Shown here: positions 8,234 to 16,088 of the stretch, in pieces
Position numbering within the stretch: position 1 is the stretch's first letter
Layout of the letters: every line of letters starts with the position of its first letter
From: a virus
Direction: 5' to 3' (one strand)
Length of the DNA stretch: 31,004 bases
IMG/VR virus record: IMGVR_UViG_3300022744_000016
Coordinates: 1 to 31,004 of that record
Notes under the pieces: model-generated
The model's input: the letters and a program-made list of their open reading frames with translations, nothing else
The model's database searches: none
Told to the model about the DNA's origin: nothing
Translations under genes and position numbers: made by a program

Positions 8234-9067
8234 TCAACCCCCAGAGAACATGCGCCCAAGCAGGTGCTCGGACGGCTTAGAAGTGGGAGAGGGACTGCCC
8301 TTGGCCAGTTCCTCCCGAACAATGCGCGTTAGACGCTGGTCGAGCCATGCCCGGACCTTGGGATCCGCTGCAATCAAGGGAAGCAGGGCATCGAGTTTTA
8401 GCCCCTCCCCCTTGGAAAAAGCGGCAACATCACGGCCAGCAATGCGATGCAGGCGTTCGGTCACCACGGCCCTCGGGTCCGAGGGGGTAGGTGTAAGGCT
8501 GCCCTCAATAAGCCCGTTGGGCTCCTCAGGCGTACCCATGACGTACCCTTCGCCTGCCGTCCCGCAGTCGCCTTCTTCAGCAGGTTTGTAGAGCGGATCC
8601 GAGGGATCCAATTCTCCACGGCGTATCATCCGACCAGGACGCCAACCCACAGAAACCGCCGAGAGCAGCCCCTGCTTGACTTGGCGACGCCGGTTTTGAG
8701 CCACTGGATCTTCAGGATCAAAAAAGGCCCTGGCCACCAGAGAGGTCTTCTCCAGCGGCATGACCTTCGCATCTTCCCATCGCCCCAAAAGGACGTCAGG
8801 GGAGTGGTTCCAGAGAACCGGCACCCCCACGGTGCCAATACGGCTCAGGTCCCAGTGTTGGAGGATGATGTTGCCATCTGTCGCCTCCCCCTCTGATGAC
8901 AAAACAAAGGCAGGTCGGTCATCTTTCGACGCCGCTACATCACCACCCGTTGCAGGGTCCAGCGGGACCACTTCACCGGCACGGGTTGTATCGGCCAGCA
9001 GACGCCCAATGAGCGCAGGGGGATGCCCTGAGAGCATTGCATGGGCAAAAATGGCACGGAGGTCCAT
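8234..9067 (-). CDS. Prohead protease (S78-like)
   Basis: A 277-aa protein. VPVLWNHSPDVLLGRWED carries the catalytic-type His (residue 88), and VKQGLLSAVSVGWRPGRM carries the 'G.ls..SvG' serine (residue 139), the two hallmark motifs of HK97-family prohead proteases. It would remove the capsid delta domain during head maturation. It sits between portal and capsid genes. Its 65-nt upstream gap is unusually long for this operon and holds a conserved palindrome also found at the terminase/portal junction. Confidence 0.85.
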   Translation of the reverse strand: MDLRAIFAHAMLSGHPPALIGRLLADTTRAGEVVPLDPATGGDVAASKDDRPAFVLSSEGEATDGNIILQHWDLSRIGTVGVPVLWNHSPDVLLGRWEDAKVMPLEKTSLVARAFFDPEDPVAQNRRRQVKQGLLSAVSVGWRPGRMIRRGELDPSDPLYKPAEEGDCGTAGEGYVMGTPEEPNGLIEGSLTPTPSDPRAVVTERLHRIAGRDVAAFSKGEGLKLDALLPLIAADPKVRAWLDQRLTRIVREELAKGSPSPTSKPSEHLLGRMFSGG

Positions 9068-9096
9068 CTTTGTAGGATAGTAGATCTACCGCTCCC

Positions 9097-9118
9097 TGCA
9101 ACGGTGAGTCCACTAACC
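9097..9118. promoter_or_regulatory. Palindrome element at portal/protease junction
   Basis: The second copy of TGCAACGGTGAGTC, followed by CACTAACC, lies in the 65-bp gap before the protease gene. Minus-strand CCGTTGCA begins 37 nt before the protease ATG, almost the same spacing as at the other copy. The palindrome has one mismatch here. Confidence 0.7.
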
Positions 9119-9132
9119 AGAACAAGCGTTCA

Positions 9133-11355
9133 CTATTTCTTGCGTAAGCGCGCACGGGTGCCGCATCGGCAATTGCAATCGTGCTCGGCGACACCAGAGA
9201 GACCGGGGCCATCGGTCTTAACGCCATCTGCGAAGGTCCACTTGCCACCAACGGGCTGCACTGCCCCATCCAAAGCCCGATGGTCGGGGCGCTGGCTGGG
9301 GGTGGGCGTGCCTGCCATCCATTCGACCTCGATGTCAAGGCCAGCATTTTCCGCCTCACTATATCTGGCGTTCGTTCCATACTGTTGTGAAATAACAGTT
9401 TCAGTTCGGGCCATTAATAGCGACCGCTCGGGCGAGAATTCATAGGCAGATCGTATGTTTGCGGCGATATCCTGAGTGGATAAACCCTCATCCAACCCCC
9501 GCCTTACGATCCTGATCACGCCTTCGCGTGTGGTAGCGGCCATCCCCTTCGCGGATTCATGCAAGGGATCCAGGGTTCCAGGGGAATTCTCTGGGGTGGG
9601 CACATCCTCGGCACCTTCCACCCCATCCAATGCGTTGGAGGCACCGGACTCCCAGGAATTGAGCCAGGATGTTCCCATGTTTTGGGTATAGATATTTGGT
9701 TCTGCGGCAGGGACGATCTTTTCGGGATCGGGTTGCTCTGCCCGCACCATCCGATCCGATGCTTCCAGCGCCGGCAGCACCGCCGCCAGGTATCGCTTGA
9801 GGTCTTCATCCAGTGCGGCCTGAGATGCCGTCTGAAGATCTTTATCGGCCGTTGCACGACGGGCCTCGACCCGATGATGGTGGGCAATCCTTTCAGCTTC
9901 CGGAGGCATTGGTGTTGGTGGCACTATCTCCTCGAACTCCGCATCTCGGAACAATGATCCCAGCGCTGGGGGGGCCAATGGTGTCGTGCGGGGCCCCGCC
10001 CCATCCCCGAGTGGTGCCGCAGGCCCATTGTTTGGTGGACCACCTGCCATCTGCCGGGGTTGGCCTGTGGGCTTGGGTAGGTCGAGGCCTTCGGCTTCGG
10101 ATGCTTGTTCCGCATCCCATCCCATAGTAACCAGGGCCGTCATGCGACTGACCTGCTCCGTCCGCATGTACGCATAGCCGGGGTGTGACGACAGATCGAT
10201 ACGGGCGGTGACTTGGTCCAGTCGGGCAAGCCATCGGCCCCCCGCCCGGCGTGCGAAGTGGCGGGCCAGGGGACGCAAGAACCCGGCTTCTAAGACAGAC
10301 TGGATCTGCTCATCGAGCTCGGCCTGGGTGCGGTACTGCTGGACTGCAGTAGCATAGGTGCCGGCGTCCGCACCGATGCCGACAGGCACGGCACCGATGG
10401 CTGAGAGTTCAGAGCTCCTCGATTCTTTGATGAGTTCAGGGGCACGGAGATCAGCGGGTTTAATCCCAGAGTCCCCAACCTTAAAATCGCCACCCACAAC
10501 AAAGGTACGGCGCCCATCTTCCCCTATCAGCGCCTCTGTCATTTCCTTGGCGACCTTGTCGCGGTTCTCTTTGTTGCTGAGGAAGGCGGCACCCGTCGGC
10601 CCTGCCGCCGTGATGATCACATCACCGCCGCCTTGCTCCACCATGTTGGCGGTCTGGTTGAGGGCCGCCTTTTCGGCTCTCACCAGCGCCTGCAGTGGTG
10701 CCCCGGCACCCGTCCCCAACTCCCCCTGGGCCCCACTCTCCCAACTCAATAGCTTTAAATGGGCGACCGTTCGCCGGGGATACCGCTTGGGCAGCATCAT
10801 ATTGGCGCGGTAGACCCATTCATCACCGATAACCCCGCGTTCCAGGGTCATACATCGGGGATGCAGACGATGTAGGCCAATGATATCACCCGATTTGGAC
10901 ATGGTGATGGCCACAAAAGCATTACCGGTCATGATTAGATCTGCGACGATTTGCGCCAACAAACCCTCGCCTGGGTTGGCTGGGAAAACCGCATCGCTGT
11001 CACTATCCTCCGGCTCCGGCAGTTGGAGGAGTCGAAGCAGCGACCCCACCCAAGGCACCTTTTCTGGGTCTAATGCCTTGAGTTTTCGCCCTCCAATTGA
11101 GTATCCGCTGTAGACCCGCACTGGGTAGGTCGCGAAGGTCAACGCCCGCCGCAGGACTGCAGCATAGATGGTGGGTGACGATGCAATATTGCTGAGATCC
11201 TGTTCGGCCCGCTTGGGAGAGGCGACCCGGCCACTGCTAATTCCGGCCCTTCCAGGGGGAGAACGCAGGGTTTTTATGCTACCAAGTGCCGTGCGCACCC
11301 AGCCCGTAACAGTGCCCCATACACGAGAATACCAGGGGAGGCGGTTAAGTTCCAT
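9133..11355 (-). CDS. Portal protein fused to C-terminal SPP1 gp7 / MuF-like domain
   Basis: A 740-aa protein. Roughly the first 400 residues are HK97-type portal (for example NAFVAITMSKSGDIIGLH, ALVRAEKAALNQTANMVEQG, SSELSAIGAVPVGIGAD), forming the packaging ring. A Pro/Gly-rich linker follows (around APPALGSLFRD). The last ~130 residues match phage head morphogenesis proteins: RTETVISQQYGTNARYSEAE, RPDHRALDGAVQPVGGKW and the terminal CNCRCGTRA. The ATG at 11,355 is chosen because the same ~37-nt leader precedes the next gene's ATG; a TTG at 11,388 would add 11 residues. MuF-like proteins are usually separate genes. Confidence 0.83.
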   Translation of the reverse strand: MELNRLPWYSRVWGTVTGWVRTALGSIKTLRSPPGRAGISSGRVASPKRAEQDLSNIASSPTIYAAVLRRALTFATYPVRVYSGYSIGGRKLKALDPEKVPWVGSLLRLLQLPEPEDSDSDAVFPANPGEGLLAQIVADLIMTGNAFVAITMSKSGDIIGLHRLHPRCMTLERGVIGDEWVYRANMMLPKRYPRRTVAHLKLLSWESGAQGELGTGAGAPLQALVRAEKAALNQTANMVEQGGGDVIITAAGPTGAAFLSNKENRDKVAKEMTEALIGEDGRRTFVVGGDFKVGDSGIKPADLRAPELIKESRSSELSAIGAVPVGIGADAGTYATAVQQYRTQAELDEQIQSVLEAGFLRPLARHFARRAGGRWLARLDQVTARIDLSSHPGYAYMRTEQVSRMTALVTMGWDAEQASEAEGLDLPKPTGQPRQMAGGPPNNGPAAPLGDGAGPRTTPLAPPALGSLFRDAEFEEIVPPTPMPPEAERIAHHHRVEARRATADKDLQTASQAALDEDLKRYLAAVLPALEASDRMVRAEQPDPEKIVPAAEPNIYTQNMGTSWLNSWESGASNALDGVEGAEDVPTPENSPGTLDPLHESAKGMAATTREGVIRIVRRGLDEGLSTQDIAANIRSAYEFSPERSLLMARTETVISQQYGTNARYSEAENAGLDIEVEWMAGTPTPSQRPDHRALDGAVQPVGGKWTFADGVKTDGPGLSGVAEHDCNCRCGTRARLRKK

Positions 11356-11383
11356 GCAACTCTGTAGGCTGACTACAACGCCG

Positions 11384-11406
11384 TGCAACGGTGAGTCTAC
11401 TCACCG
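11384..11406. promoter_or_regulatory. Palindrome element at terminase/portal junction
   Basis: TGCAACGGTGAGTC (11,384-11,397) recurs exactly at 9,097-9,110. Here it forms a perfect palindrome, CGGTGAGT-CT-ACTCACCG, overlapping the terminase stop codon. On the minus strand CCGTTGCA begins 36 nt before the portal ATG. It could be an RNA hairpin, an mRNA processing site or an operator. Confidence 0.7.
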
Positions 11407-12843
11407 CATGCCCATGGATTGCCGGTACTGGACGATGTATCGAAGCGCATCTGGGCCATGATCAGGGCATGCCGGATCAGGATGTGGATCTACGCCATCG
11501 CGCTCTTCTGCCCATCGCATCCCCTCCAATTCTTCTTGGAGCAATGGGCACCGCCCCTTCATGATGAAAATGCGTGGTCGCTGAAGTTCCAACGTTTCCG
11601 GGTTGGTAGTGGACATCAATGCCTGCAACAGGGTGATCCCAGCCATCACTGATCCCGGTCCTTTGGTGGCTGGGAACAGCCAGAGACCTTGGGCAGCAGC
11701 TTCCTCAATGGCCCCTGGACTCTCCGAATCCGCCACCCGATAGACTGTGGCATTTTTGGGGGCCCGCTCCTCATCGCGGGCCATTTTAATGAAAGCCTGA
11801 TCGGTAAGACCGGGTTGGGTGGTAGAACGCCGGGGTGCCACCTCGCCATAGCAATAAAGATCGCCCTTTCGATCCTCGGCAACCCAGACGACGTGCGGAG
11901 ACCTGGCACCCCAGTCCCAGCCCTGCCAGTGAATCCAGCCATCAGGAATCGGGAAAGGGTCCACCAAGTGGAGATTATGATCCAGGGGATAGATTGCGCC
12001 TTCCGGCGAAACAAATTCGCCACGGGCGCGGGCAGCCCGTTGCCAGGCAGGCGTTGCTGCGATCAGAAGGGCCAACTCGCTCTGGGAGATGTAGGGGTTG
12101 TCCTCCCCCCAGAGATGACGCACCCGAAACCAGTCCGGTGGCTGGCGAATGAGATCCCGATAGTACCAGTCTACTTTGCCGCGCAGGGGTGTGAGAGCGT
12201 TGACGATTTTCCCGCCTTGATCCACCAGTCGGGAAATGGCAGCGGTGAGGTTATCGCGGCTGTTTGGTTGTTCGTCGAGGCCAATCGCCCGGAGGTTTGC
12301 CCCCTCCCATGTTTGGGGATCTGCATCGTACTGTTTGTATGCCTTACTGACGATACACCCCCCACCCGGATAATGTAATTCTCCCTCCCCACCCTTGTTG
12401 TCCCAGCTCACTTTGCGGGTTCCCTGGGGGGCATAATAGGCTAACTTCGGCCGGATTTGCTCGACTGCCGAGGCATGGGTTGGACTACCAACCCAAACTC
12501 GACCTGGGCCTGGGGCGATCAAGGATTCGGGCAGGCCATTGATGGAGAGCCACCGCCGTACCCAGTAGAGGGGGCCGCAGGGTCGCTCAATACGGGCATC
12601 CAAACCCCCGGCCTGTGCGGTGATCCATTGGGCGAGCACGTCACTCTTCCCGGCCCGGTTGCCTCCCAGTACGCTGAGCATTTTGACGCCGGGGTCTGCT
12701 AGGGCGAGAAGGGCCCGGCGCTGAGAGGTCCGGGGCTCCATCTGGTTCCAGAGTTCAGACCAAGCCAGAGGGGCCTGGGCGATGCGACGGGCCTGCTTTT
12801 CCAGGGCGTCTGCATACTCTTTCCGCTCAGCACGCCCACTCAT
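11401..12843 (-). CDS. terL: Terminase large subunit
   Basis: A 480-aa packaging motor. The Walker A motif GGNRAGKS lies at residues 60-67, after an adenine-binding-like Gln/Arg stretch (RTSQRRALLALADPG). LRAIGLDEQPN, near residue 160, fits Walker B with its catalytic acid. The C-terminal half is the RNase H-like nuclease, with the Asp-containing strand WIHWQGWDWGARSP, TVYRVADSESPG, and a closing DPACPDHGPDALRY typical of TerL ends. The ATG overlaps the small-subunit stop as ATGA. Confidence 0.92.
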   Translation of the reverse strand: MSGRAERKEYADALEKQARRIAQAPLAWSELWNQMEPRTSQRRALLALADPGVKMLSVLGGNRAGKSDVLAQWITAQAGGLDARIERPCGPLYWVRRWLSINGLPESLIAPGPGRVWVGSPTHASAVEQIRPKLAYYAPQGTRKVSWDNKGGEGELHYPGGGCIVSKAYKQYDADPQTWEGANLRAIGLDEQPNSRDNLTAAISRLVDQGGKIVNALTPLRGKVDWYYRDLIRQPPDWFRVRHLWGEDNPYISQSELALLIAATPAWQRAARARGEFVSPEGAIYPLDHNLHLVDPFPIPDGWIHWQGWDWGARSPHVVWVAEDRKGDLYCYGEVAPRRSTTQPGLTDQAFIKMARDEERAPKNATVYRVADSESPGAIEEAAAQGLWLFPATKGPGSVMAGITLLQALMSTTNPETLELQRPRIFIMKGRCPLLQEELEGMRWAEERDGVDPHPDPACPDHGPDALRYIVQYRQSMGMR

Positions 12844-13346
12844 CGTAGAGCTTTCTTTTGGAGTCTGGCGATGCGTGCCTCCAACTCATCGTCGGTTTCC
12901 GTGTCGGTCGTACTGACGATCTCGACACGCTGAGGGGGAACCAGGCCAGACAGGTCCGCTAGGGTGCGAGCTGCCGATACCGATGCCGCAGGCGTGGTTT
13001 CAATATCGATGCTGACCTCGACGCCTTCTTCATTTTTGCTTGTGCGCTTCCCTGTGGCGCGCTCAAGCAATGTCCGGACGACGATGGGCTTGGACATCGC
13101 CAACAGTGTGAGTGCTTCTTCATTGGACTCATTTTTAATAGCATCCAATTCCTTTTGGATCGTGGGAGAGGCTGCCCATGCGGCCACTGTTTCTCTCCGA
13201 ACGTTCAGCGACGCCGCGATGGATGTGTAGGTCTCCCCCTTAGCCAAGCGTGCTGCAAGATTCACCGGGCGCGCGGTTTTGCGCGGTTTTGCGCGGTCAG
13301 GTGATTGGGCAGCCTTACGTACCTTTTTGGTCGCTTTACGCGGCAT
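12840..13346 (-). CDS. terS: Terminase small subunit
   Basis: A 168-aa protein immediately upstream of the large subunit. After a Lys/Arg-rich N-terminus (MPRKATKKVRKAAQSPDRAK) it has a helix-turn-helix (GETYTSIAASLNVRRETVAAW), then helical oligomerisation sequence. This is the usual layout of small terminases that recognise the packaging site. ATG 13,346 is preferred over an earlier in-frame start because GGGGAGGG lies upstream and it follows the previous stop by one nucleotide. Confidence 0.82.
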   Translation of the reverse strand: MPRKATKKVRKAAQSPDRAKPRKTARPVNLAARLAKGETYTSIAASLNVRRETVAAWAASPTIQKELDAIKNESNEEALTLLAMSKPIVVRTLLERATGKRTSKNEEGVEVSIDIETTPAASVSAARTLADLSGLVPPQRVEIVSTTDTETDDELEARIARLQKKALR

Positions 13347-13347
13347 T

Positions 13348-13569
13348 TCAGGGTTTACCCTCCCCAAAAGCAAGCCAACCGGGCGACACCAATAATACCC
13401 GTGCGAGCGCCTCTATTGTATCAAGTGTGGGGCCCCGCTTCTGATCATCTCTCAGGGCGGCCCGAAGGGTCTGCCGGTCCACTTTCGCCTCCCTGGCTAC
13501 CCGGTCCAGGGGACGGCTGCCGATAGCCAGGCGTAAGCGATCATTCAGGCGCACCTGACCGCCGCTCAT
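13348..13569 (-). CDS. Small XRE-type HTH protein (second of a tandem pair)
   Basis: A 73-aa helix-turn-helix protein (LDRVAREAKVDRQTLRAALR, then TLDTIEALARVLLVSPGWL) ending in AFGEGKP. The 'LA..L.vsPgWLAFGE' ending is typical of short Cro/CI-like proteins. It overlaps the upstream paralogue as ATGA and is followed directly by the terminase genes, so it is probably co-transcribed with the late operon. A role in late-gene control is inferred from position. Confidence 0.75.
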   Translation of the reverse strand: MSGGQVRLNDRLRLAIGSRPLDRVAREAKVDRQTLRAALRDDQKRGPTLDTIEALARVLLVSPGWLAFGEGKP

Positions 13570-13772
13570 GTTTCACCGAATGCGAGCCAGCCAGGACGAA
13601 CCTTTAAAGCAATGGCCAGTTTTTTGACCACTTTTATGGTCACACCTTCATTATCACCGGTGGGATCTGCCAGTCGCCGCATGTGGCGAGGTGAAATGCC
13701 CGCCTTATCGGCCAGCGCGAGCCAGGACAGATCTGCGGCCTTTCGTGCTTCATTCAACCTTACAGGGTCCAT
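13566..13772 (-). CDS. Small XRE-type HTH protein (first of a tandem pair)
   Basis: A 68-aa HTH protein (ADLSWLALADKAGISPRHMR, then IKVVKKLAIALKVRPGWLAF). It shares the PGWLAFGE ending with its downstream neighbour, so the two look like tandem paralogues. It is the first gene of the leftward late operon, downstream of a palindrome-rich region of about 400 bp that must contain the late promoter. It could autoregulate that operon. Confidence 0.72.
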   Translation of the reverse strand: MDPVRLNEARKAADLSWLALADKAGISPRHMRRLADPTGDNEGVTIKVVKKLAIALKVRPGWLAFGET

Positions 13773-14183
13773 GTGCCAATTCTAACCATTTACTATGCAG
13801 CCGTATAGGCCATTCTTGCCTTTAGTGATGCAATTTTGCAATCGGTTCTACGAACGCGACCGTGTTTTCTACTTGAGATCTGCTTGGGATCTCTTTGTTC
13901 TGGCGGCTCTTCCGTCATCCCCTGGCGGCTCTTCCGTCATCCCCTACTGTAAATTCCGATAGGGTGACTGAGTATGAACCTACAAAAATCATGTGTGATT
14001 TACATCAGGGTAGTATGACAGCTCATGCTTCAGCATAAATCACTGACGACGCGATACCTGGACAGGGATCGCCCCTACGCGACAACGAATTTTAAGACCA
14101 GGTGGATGATTTTAAGACCATGTGGCGGCCCGCCATGCTTCGCGTGATATCCAGCCATATAAGCGTACATATCCCAAAAACGC
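13773..14183. promoter_or_regulatory. Palindrome-rich late control region
   Basis: No gene is supported here. Visible elements are TGCAATTTTGCA at 13,829-13,840; a GAGATC/GATCTC stem at 13,875-13,893; a tandem 22-bp repeat at 13,901-13,944; AAATCATGTGTGATTT at 13,986-14,001; ATGCT-TC-AGCAT at 14,025-14,036; and two copies of ATTTTAAGACCA followed by GTGG (14,089-14,105 and 14,109-14,125), 20 bp apart. This lies between the terminator of the leftward control operon and the first late gene, so it should hold the late promoter and its operators. No convincing -35/-10 pair was found. Confidence 0.55.
13901..13944. repeat. Tandem 22-bp direct repeat
   Basis: Two perfect adjacent copies (13,901-13,922 and 13,923-13,944) of a 22-bp unit starting TGGCGGCTCTTCCG and ending TCATCCCC. 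Two helical turns apart, they could be cooperative activator or repressor sites for the late operon. Function is unknown. Confidence 0.9.
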
Positions 14184-14204
14184 AAAAAGGCGCACAAGCG
14201 CCTC
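14184..14204 (-). terminator. Rho-independent terminator of the leftward control operon
   Basis: On the minus strand AGGCGC-TTGT-GCGCCT is followed by TTTTT: a 6-bp GC-rich stem, 4-nt loop and U-tract. It lies 42 nt after the stop of the winged-helix gene at 14,246 and separates that operon from the late operon. Confidence 0.8.
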
Positions 14205-14245
14205 AGACAAACCTCACCATCCCTGCCATCGGCAGGTGGAAGAAA

Positions 14246-15244
14246 TCAGGGGCTTATACGCCGCAACTCATCCATCCGATCCAGCTCTACGGATACAGAT
14301 TCGAGTGTGCGAAGGCCGATATCCAGGGAGACACGACCGGCAAGAGCATCATGCCCGACCTCGATGTCCTGGCCCAGACGCAACCGGAGCATGCCCCCAG
14401 CACCATTATCACTGCTGACATCGATGGCTGACACACGGGCGCTGAGGCCGGGCAGCATCTCCCTGATCTGGGCAGCCAGGCCCGCCGTTGCCTCATCTTC
14501 TACTGGATGAGAAGGCGCGTCGGAACTAATTTTATGCCAGTAGTAATCCATGAGCATGAAGCTACGTGGTTGCGCAGTACGGATCACGTATTGCGCGGCC
14601 ATACGCACATTTTCTTCGCCATGCTGGTCGATCATTTTCTCGGCCAGTGCAACCTCCCGTCGCCCGGCAGGTGACGTGGAGCCGATGGCGGCATGGAAAT
14701 CCATCACCAGTTGATGAGCCAGGGACGTTTCAGGTGCGGAAATGGGGGCGGCCTTTTGGACTTGGGCATGGGCCTCGGCCGAGGCCTCGGCCGAGGCCTG
14801 GGGAGCATGGCGCTCCCGTACCCGACGCCAGGCGCGACACTCCACCTGCTCTGCCTGCCCCCATTCCAAGCGTAGCCTCTCAATTTCAGCCTTCTCCTCA
14901 TCGGAACAAAGAGAGGGGGGCGTCAAGAGGCGATACCCATTAGCCGCAAGAAATGGCCGCCCGCCTGCGGAAATCGCAATGCTACGGGCATCCACCCGGT
15001 TGCGTTTGAGTAGCAGGTTGTTGGCAACCAGCACCTTAATGCCTTCGATCACGGTGCTTGGATGCAAATTACAGAGATCAGCAAGATCACTGTAAGAGTA
15101 ATAGCCCTGCCGACAGCCATTTTTTTGATGCAGGGCAAAATGGAGGCGATCATAGAGAGTCTGCTGGGCAGCGGTCAAATTCCGAATTTCCGGCGCGGTC
15201 AACCTTGCCGCTGGAATCAATAGGAATCCGCTGCCTTTGCTCAT
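14246..15244 (-). CDS. Winged-helix DNA-binding protein, possible replication initiator
   Basis: A 332-aa protein. The N-terminal ~110 residues look like a winged helix (LYDRLHFALHQ, then SYSDLADLCNLHPSTVIEGI and VLVANNLLLKRNRVD), a fold used by plasmid and phage initiators and DnaD-like loaders. The middle has a low-complexity Ala/Glu linker (ASAEASAEAHAQ) encoded by a short tandem repeat. The C-terminal part contains LVMDFHAAIGSTSPAGRREV and EENVRMAAQYVIRTA, helical and unassigned. It is the last gene of a leftward operon with an HTH regulator. An initiator role is inferred because no other replication gene is visible; it could also be a regulator. Confidence 0.65.
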   Translation of the reverse strand: MSKGSGFLLIPAARLTAPEIRNLTAAQQTLYDRLHFALHQKNGCRQGYYSYSDLADLCNLHPSTVIEGIKVLVANNLLLKRNRVDARSIAISAGGRPFLAANGYRLLTPPSLCSDEEKAEIERLRLEWGQAEQVECRAWRRVRERHAPQASAEASAEAHAQVQKAAPISAPETSLAHQLVMDFHAAIGSTSPAGRREVALAEKMIDQHGEENVRMAAQYVIRTAQPRSFMLMDYYWHKISSDAPSHPVEDEATAGLAAQIREMLPGLSARVSAIDVSSDNGAGGMLRLRLGQDIEVGHDALAGRVSLDIGLRTLESVSVELDRMDELRRISP

Positions 15245-15468
15245 CGCGCGCCACCCTGATTATCTGTGCCTGCCGACAAATGTGGCAAAGTTCCCCGCGC
15301 GCCAGGAGACCATTCCAATCCCTCCTGGCGGCAGAGAACCAAATGAAAACCAAGACATTGCATCAACGCGACACTTGCATGCCGGGCCGACTGATGAAGG
15401 AAATGATGAAAGAAAGGAGGCCTGATGCCGGGCAATGCCGGTGCAGGAATAGCTGCCGATAGAATCAC
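15241..15468 (-). CDS. Small hypothetical protein
   Basis: A 75-aa frame from GTG 15,468 to a stop at 15,241. It overlaps both neighbours by 4 nt (GTGA upstream, ATGA downstream), so it exactly fills the gap in an operon otherwise tightly packed. The product (MILSAAIPAPALPGIRPP start) has no recognised domain. A competing frame in the same stretch encodes a GELCHICRQAQ zinc-finger-like patch but lacks such neat ends. Support is only from the junctions. Confidence 0.38.
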   Translation of the reverse strand: MILSAAIPAPALPGIRPPFFHHFLHQSARHASVALMQCLGFHLVLCRQEGLEWSPGARGTLPHLSAGTDNQGGAR

Positions 15469-15809
15469 GATTCAGTCGCCTGGGAAGCGCGTGCGGCGCG
15501 TGCATCCATCGCCTTCCCACCATCGCTCGCTGAGAGCGCCATGGCATCGCAACATGCCTGGCAGCAGCGCCCCCCATAGAATCCCTCGGAATCCACCATC
15601 TTGATCACCCGGATGGTCTCCCCTTTTTTGATGGGGCCAGTGCATTCGCGGCATTTACCACCGCGTTTTGCGATGGCGATTTTATTGCATAGGGTACGCT
15701 CTGAGCCATCGCCAAAGTCACCCGCGAATAAATCGTGGGACAGAACCAGATCACGCCACGTTTCGTCACGTACTGGCTCTGCTTTGGGGGTCTTTGTTTT
15801 TTTGCTCAT
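15465..15809 (-). CDS. Small zinc-binding protein
   Basis: A 114-aa hydrophilic protein. Its core AKRGGKCRECTGPIKKGE followed by GGRCCQACCDAM forms two Cys pairs about 30 residues apart, around an 'I..GE' turn. This resembles treble-clef or PARP-type zinc fingers seen in phage accessory proteins. It overlaps the HTH gene upstream (ATGA) and is probably expressed with it from the divergent control region. No specific function is assigned. Confidence 0.65.
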   Translation of the reverse strand: MSKKTKTPKAEPVRDETWRDLVLSHDLFAGDFGDGSERTLCNKIAIAKRGGKCRECTGPIKKGETIRVIKMVDSEGFYGGRCCQACCDAMALSASDGGKAMDARAARASQATES

Positions 15810-16030
15810 GCTGCAATCGCCTGAGCATTATCTGAAAGTCCGGTGGCTATTAGGCGTTCCTCAACACTCAAGTTGAGTGCTCTGGATAAACGTTGGACCA
15901 GCTCAAGAGAAGGCCTACGTCGACCGTTCTCAATATGAGAAAGCGTTGCTCGATCCACGAGCACGATTTCGGCCAAGGCTTCTTGGGTGAGATTTGCGCG
16001 TGAGCGCCATTGAGTCCATGCTGGTGTCAT
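15806..16030 (-). CDS. XRE-family HTH regulator (leftward, Cro/CI-like)
   Basis: A 74-aa protein with a complete HTH_3 core: NLTQEALAEIVLVDRATLSH and IENGRRRPSLELVQRLSRAL. It is divergent from another HTH gene at 16,089, and the 58-bp gap between them holds an 18-bp operator-like palindrome repeated at the early promoter. It heads the leftward operon (zinc protein, small ORF, winged-helix protein). Which of the two HTH proteins maintains lysogeny cannot be told from sequence. Confidence 0.82.
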   Translation of the reverse strand: MTPAWTQWRSRANLTQEALAEIVLVDRATLSHIENGRRRPSLELVQRLSRALNLSVEERLIATGLSDNAQAIAA

Positions 16031-16033
16031 TCA

Positions 16034-16051
16034 GACACGATACCATGTGAC
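16034..16051. promoter_or_regulatory. Operator-like palindrome, copy 1
   Basis: GACACGATACCATGTGAC, an imperfect inverted repeat, lies between the divergent HTH genes. It matches the reverse complement of the site at 17,240-17,257 at 16 of 18 positions. Extra half-sites flank it: GTGTC at 16,024-16,028 and GTGAC-AC-GTCAC at 16,047-16,058. It is probably the binding site of one or both HTH proteins. Confidence 0.75.
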
Positions 16052-16088
16052 ACGTCACCATGCAAGCAATAGCCGATTAGAAGCGGAC

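Noticed and set aside
14102-14431. Plus-strand frames over 14,100-14,430
   Set aside because: They overlap the terminator and the end of the winged-helix gene and have no ribosome-binding site or recognisable sequence.
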